Assembly (NCBI RefSeq): GCF_020026925.1
Contig: NZ_JAIQDW010000002.1
Coordinates: forward strand, 1 to 64,000
DNA from: Flavobacterium hibisci
Lineage (GTDB): Bacteria > Bacteroidota > Bacteroidia > Flavobacteriales > Flavobacteriaceae
Direction: 5' to 3'
Length of the DNA: 64,000 nt
How positions within the stretch are numbered: the stretch's first letter is position 1; every line of letters starts with the position of its first letter. Position numbers and translations under genes: made by a program. Positions 63,655 through 64,000 of this stretch are shown here, in pieces. The notes beneath the pieces were generated by a model. The model saw only the letters and a program-made list of their open reading frames with translations. It ran no database searches and was not told the DNA's origin.

Positions 63655-64000
63655 CAATTTTGAGTGTTGGTAATTTTTTCTGCTTCAATTTAATATTCAT
63701 TCCTTCAATTCCCTGTAATCCGCCGGTGTGAATGAGTAAAATTTTTGAATGTGCAGGAAAATAGTTTTTATGGATTAAATCTATAACGCCAAAAACCATC
63801 TTTCCAGTATAAATTGGATCTAAGGGCACTTTATTTTCTTCAAAAAAAGCATTGATAAATTCTATTAATTCTAAATTTATCTTGCCATAACCTCCAAAAT
63901 GATAGTCAGAAATGAAATTCCAGTTATCTTTTTGTGCAAAAATACGAATTTCATCTTTTAAAAAATCACCTTTTAACGCCGGAAAACCTAAAATTTTCTG
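63647..64000 (-). CDS. ACC-deaminase/D-cysteine desulfhydrase-like PLP enzyme (C-terminal part)
   Basis: Only the last 117 residues are in the window, and the frame continues past base 64000. The visible part (FISDYHFGGYGKINLELIEF, VPLDPIYTGKMVFGVIDLIH, KILLIHTGGLQGIEGMN) matches the C-terminal half of the tryptophan-synthase-beta-like PLP enzymes annotated as 1-aminocyclopropane-1-carboxylate deaminase or D-cysteine desulfhydrase. The Schiff-base Lys lies outside the window, so activity cannot be judged. It overlaps the glucosaminidase gene by 8 bp. Confidence 0.8.
   Translation of the reverse strand, partial: QKILGFPALKGDFLKDEIRIFAQKDNWNFISDYHFGGYGKINLELIEFINAFFEENKVPLDPIYTGKMVFGVIDLIHKNYFPAHSKILLIHTGGLQGIEGMNIKLKQKKLPTLKIDA

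Noticed and set aside
1..64000. tRNA, rRNA, prophage, toxin-antitoxin and restriction genes
   Set aside because: Looked for in intergenic gaps and gene products; none could be supported from the sequence.

Overview
The window looks like chromosome of a Flavobacterium-type member of the Bacteroidota. It is AT-rich. Several genes carry TAnnTTTG-type -7 promoter motifs. It encodes two SusC/SusD pairs, a PorP/SprF-like protein and a giant surface protein ending in a type IX secretion (T9SS) type B sorting domain. The housekeeping genes are those expected for that group: lysS with a C-terminal extension, lipB, rnhB, nadA, nadB and hemL. No rRNA, tRNA, CRISPR array or prophage was seen.

Layout. 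1-1260: 5' part of a frameshifted IS1182-like transposase and its element end, cut by the window edge. 1325-3086: a MauE/DoxX-like membrane protein, a SnoaL-like protein and a divergent HxlR regulator. 3643-3798: a 51-codon membrane ORF. 4001-13078: a reverse-strand surface module (96-residue secreted protein, 1954-residue repeat adhesin with type B sorting domain, PorP/SprF-like barrel, TPR/PD40/OmpA envelope protein), with a membrane-bound TPR/AraC regulator divergent from it. 15395-17855: a 74-residue ORF between terminators, then an alpha/beta hydrolase and an AraC regulator. 17924-22638: hybrid histidine kinase, single-domain response regulator, membrane HEAT-like protein and processive family 2 glycosyltransferase, probably a regulated exopolysaccharide system. 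22720-27767: DUF763 protein, small acidic ORF, cystathionine beta-synthase-like enzyme, putative porin. 27971-32573: a SusD/SusC pair with no regulator or enzyme beside it. 33175-42305: rnhB, a reverse cluster of lipB, Crp-like regulator, SDR and double SnoaL protein, lipoproteins, lysS, and a D-2-hydroxyacid dehydrogenase. 42639-45594: CopD-like membrane protein with nadA and nadB. 45763-46212: small secreted basic protein. 46689-61133: ECF sigma factor, FecR anti-sigma factor, STN-containing SusC, SusD, thioredoxin-domain protein, S9 peptidase and M16 peptidase. 61452-64000: hemL, a LysM glucosaminidase lipoprotein and the end of an ACC-deaminase-like enzyme.

How the genes work together. 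The most coherent system is 46689-61133. An outer-membrane SusC/D importer with a signalling (STN) domain can signal through FecR to the ECF sigma factor, and the linked exported peptidases and thioredoxin fit uptake and breakdown of peptides or a folded protein. The second is the T9SS surface module, where an adhesin is paired with its own PorP-like and OmpA-like partners. The adhesin has a mosaic of six A and two B repeats, including a 308-bp stretch present twice without a difference. Third is the kinase/regulator/HEAT/glycosyltransferase set. A structured element at 38062-38131, ahead of the lysS promoter, resembles a conserved Flavobacteria RNA.

All family calls come from reading protein motifs; no database search was run.
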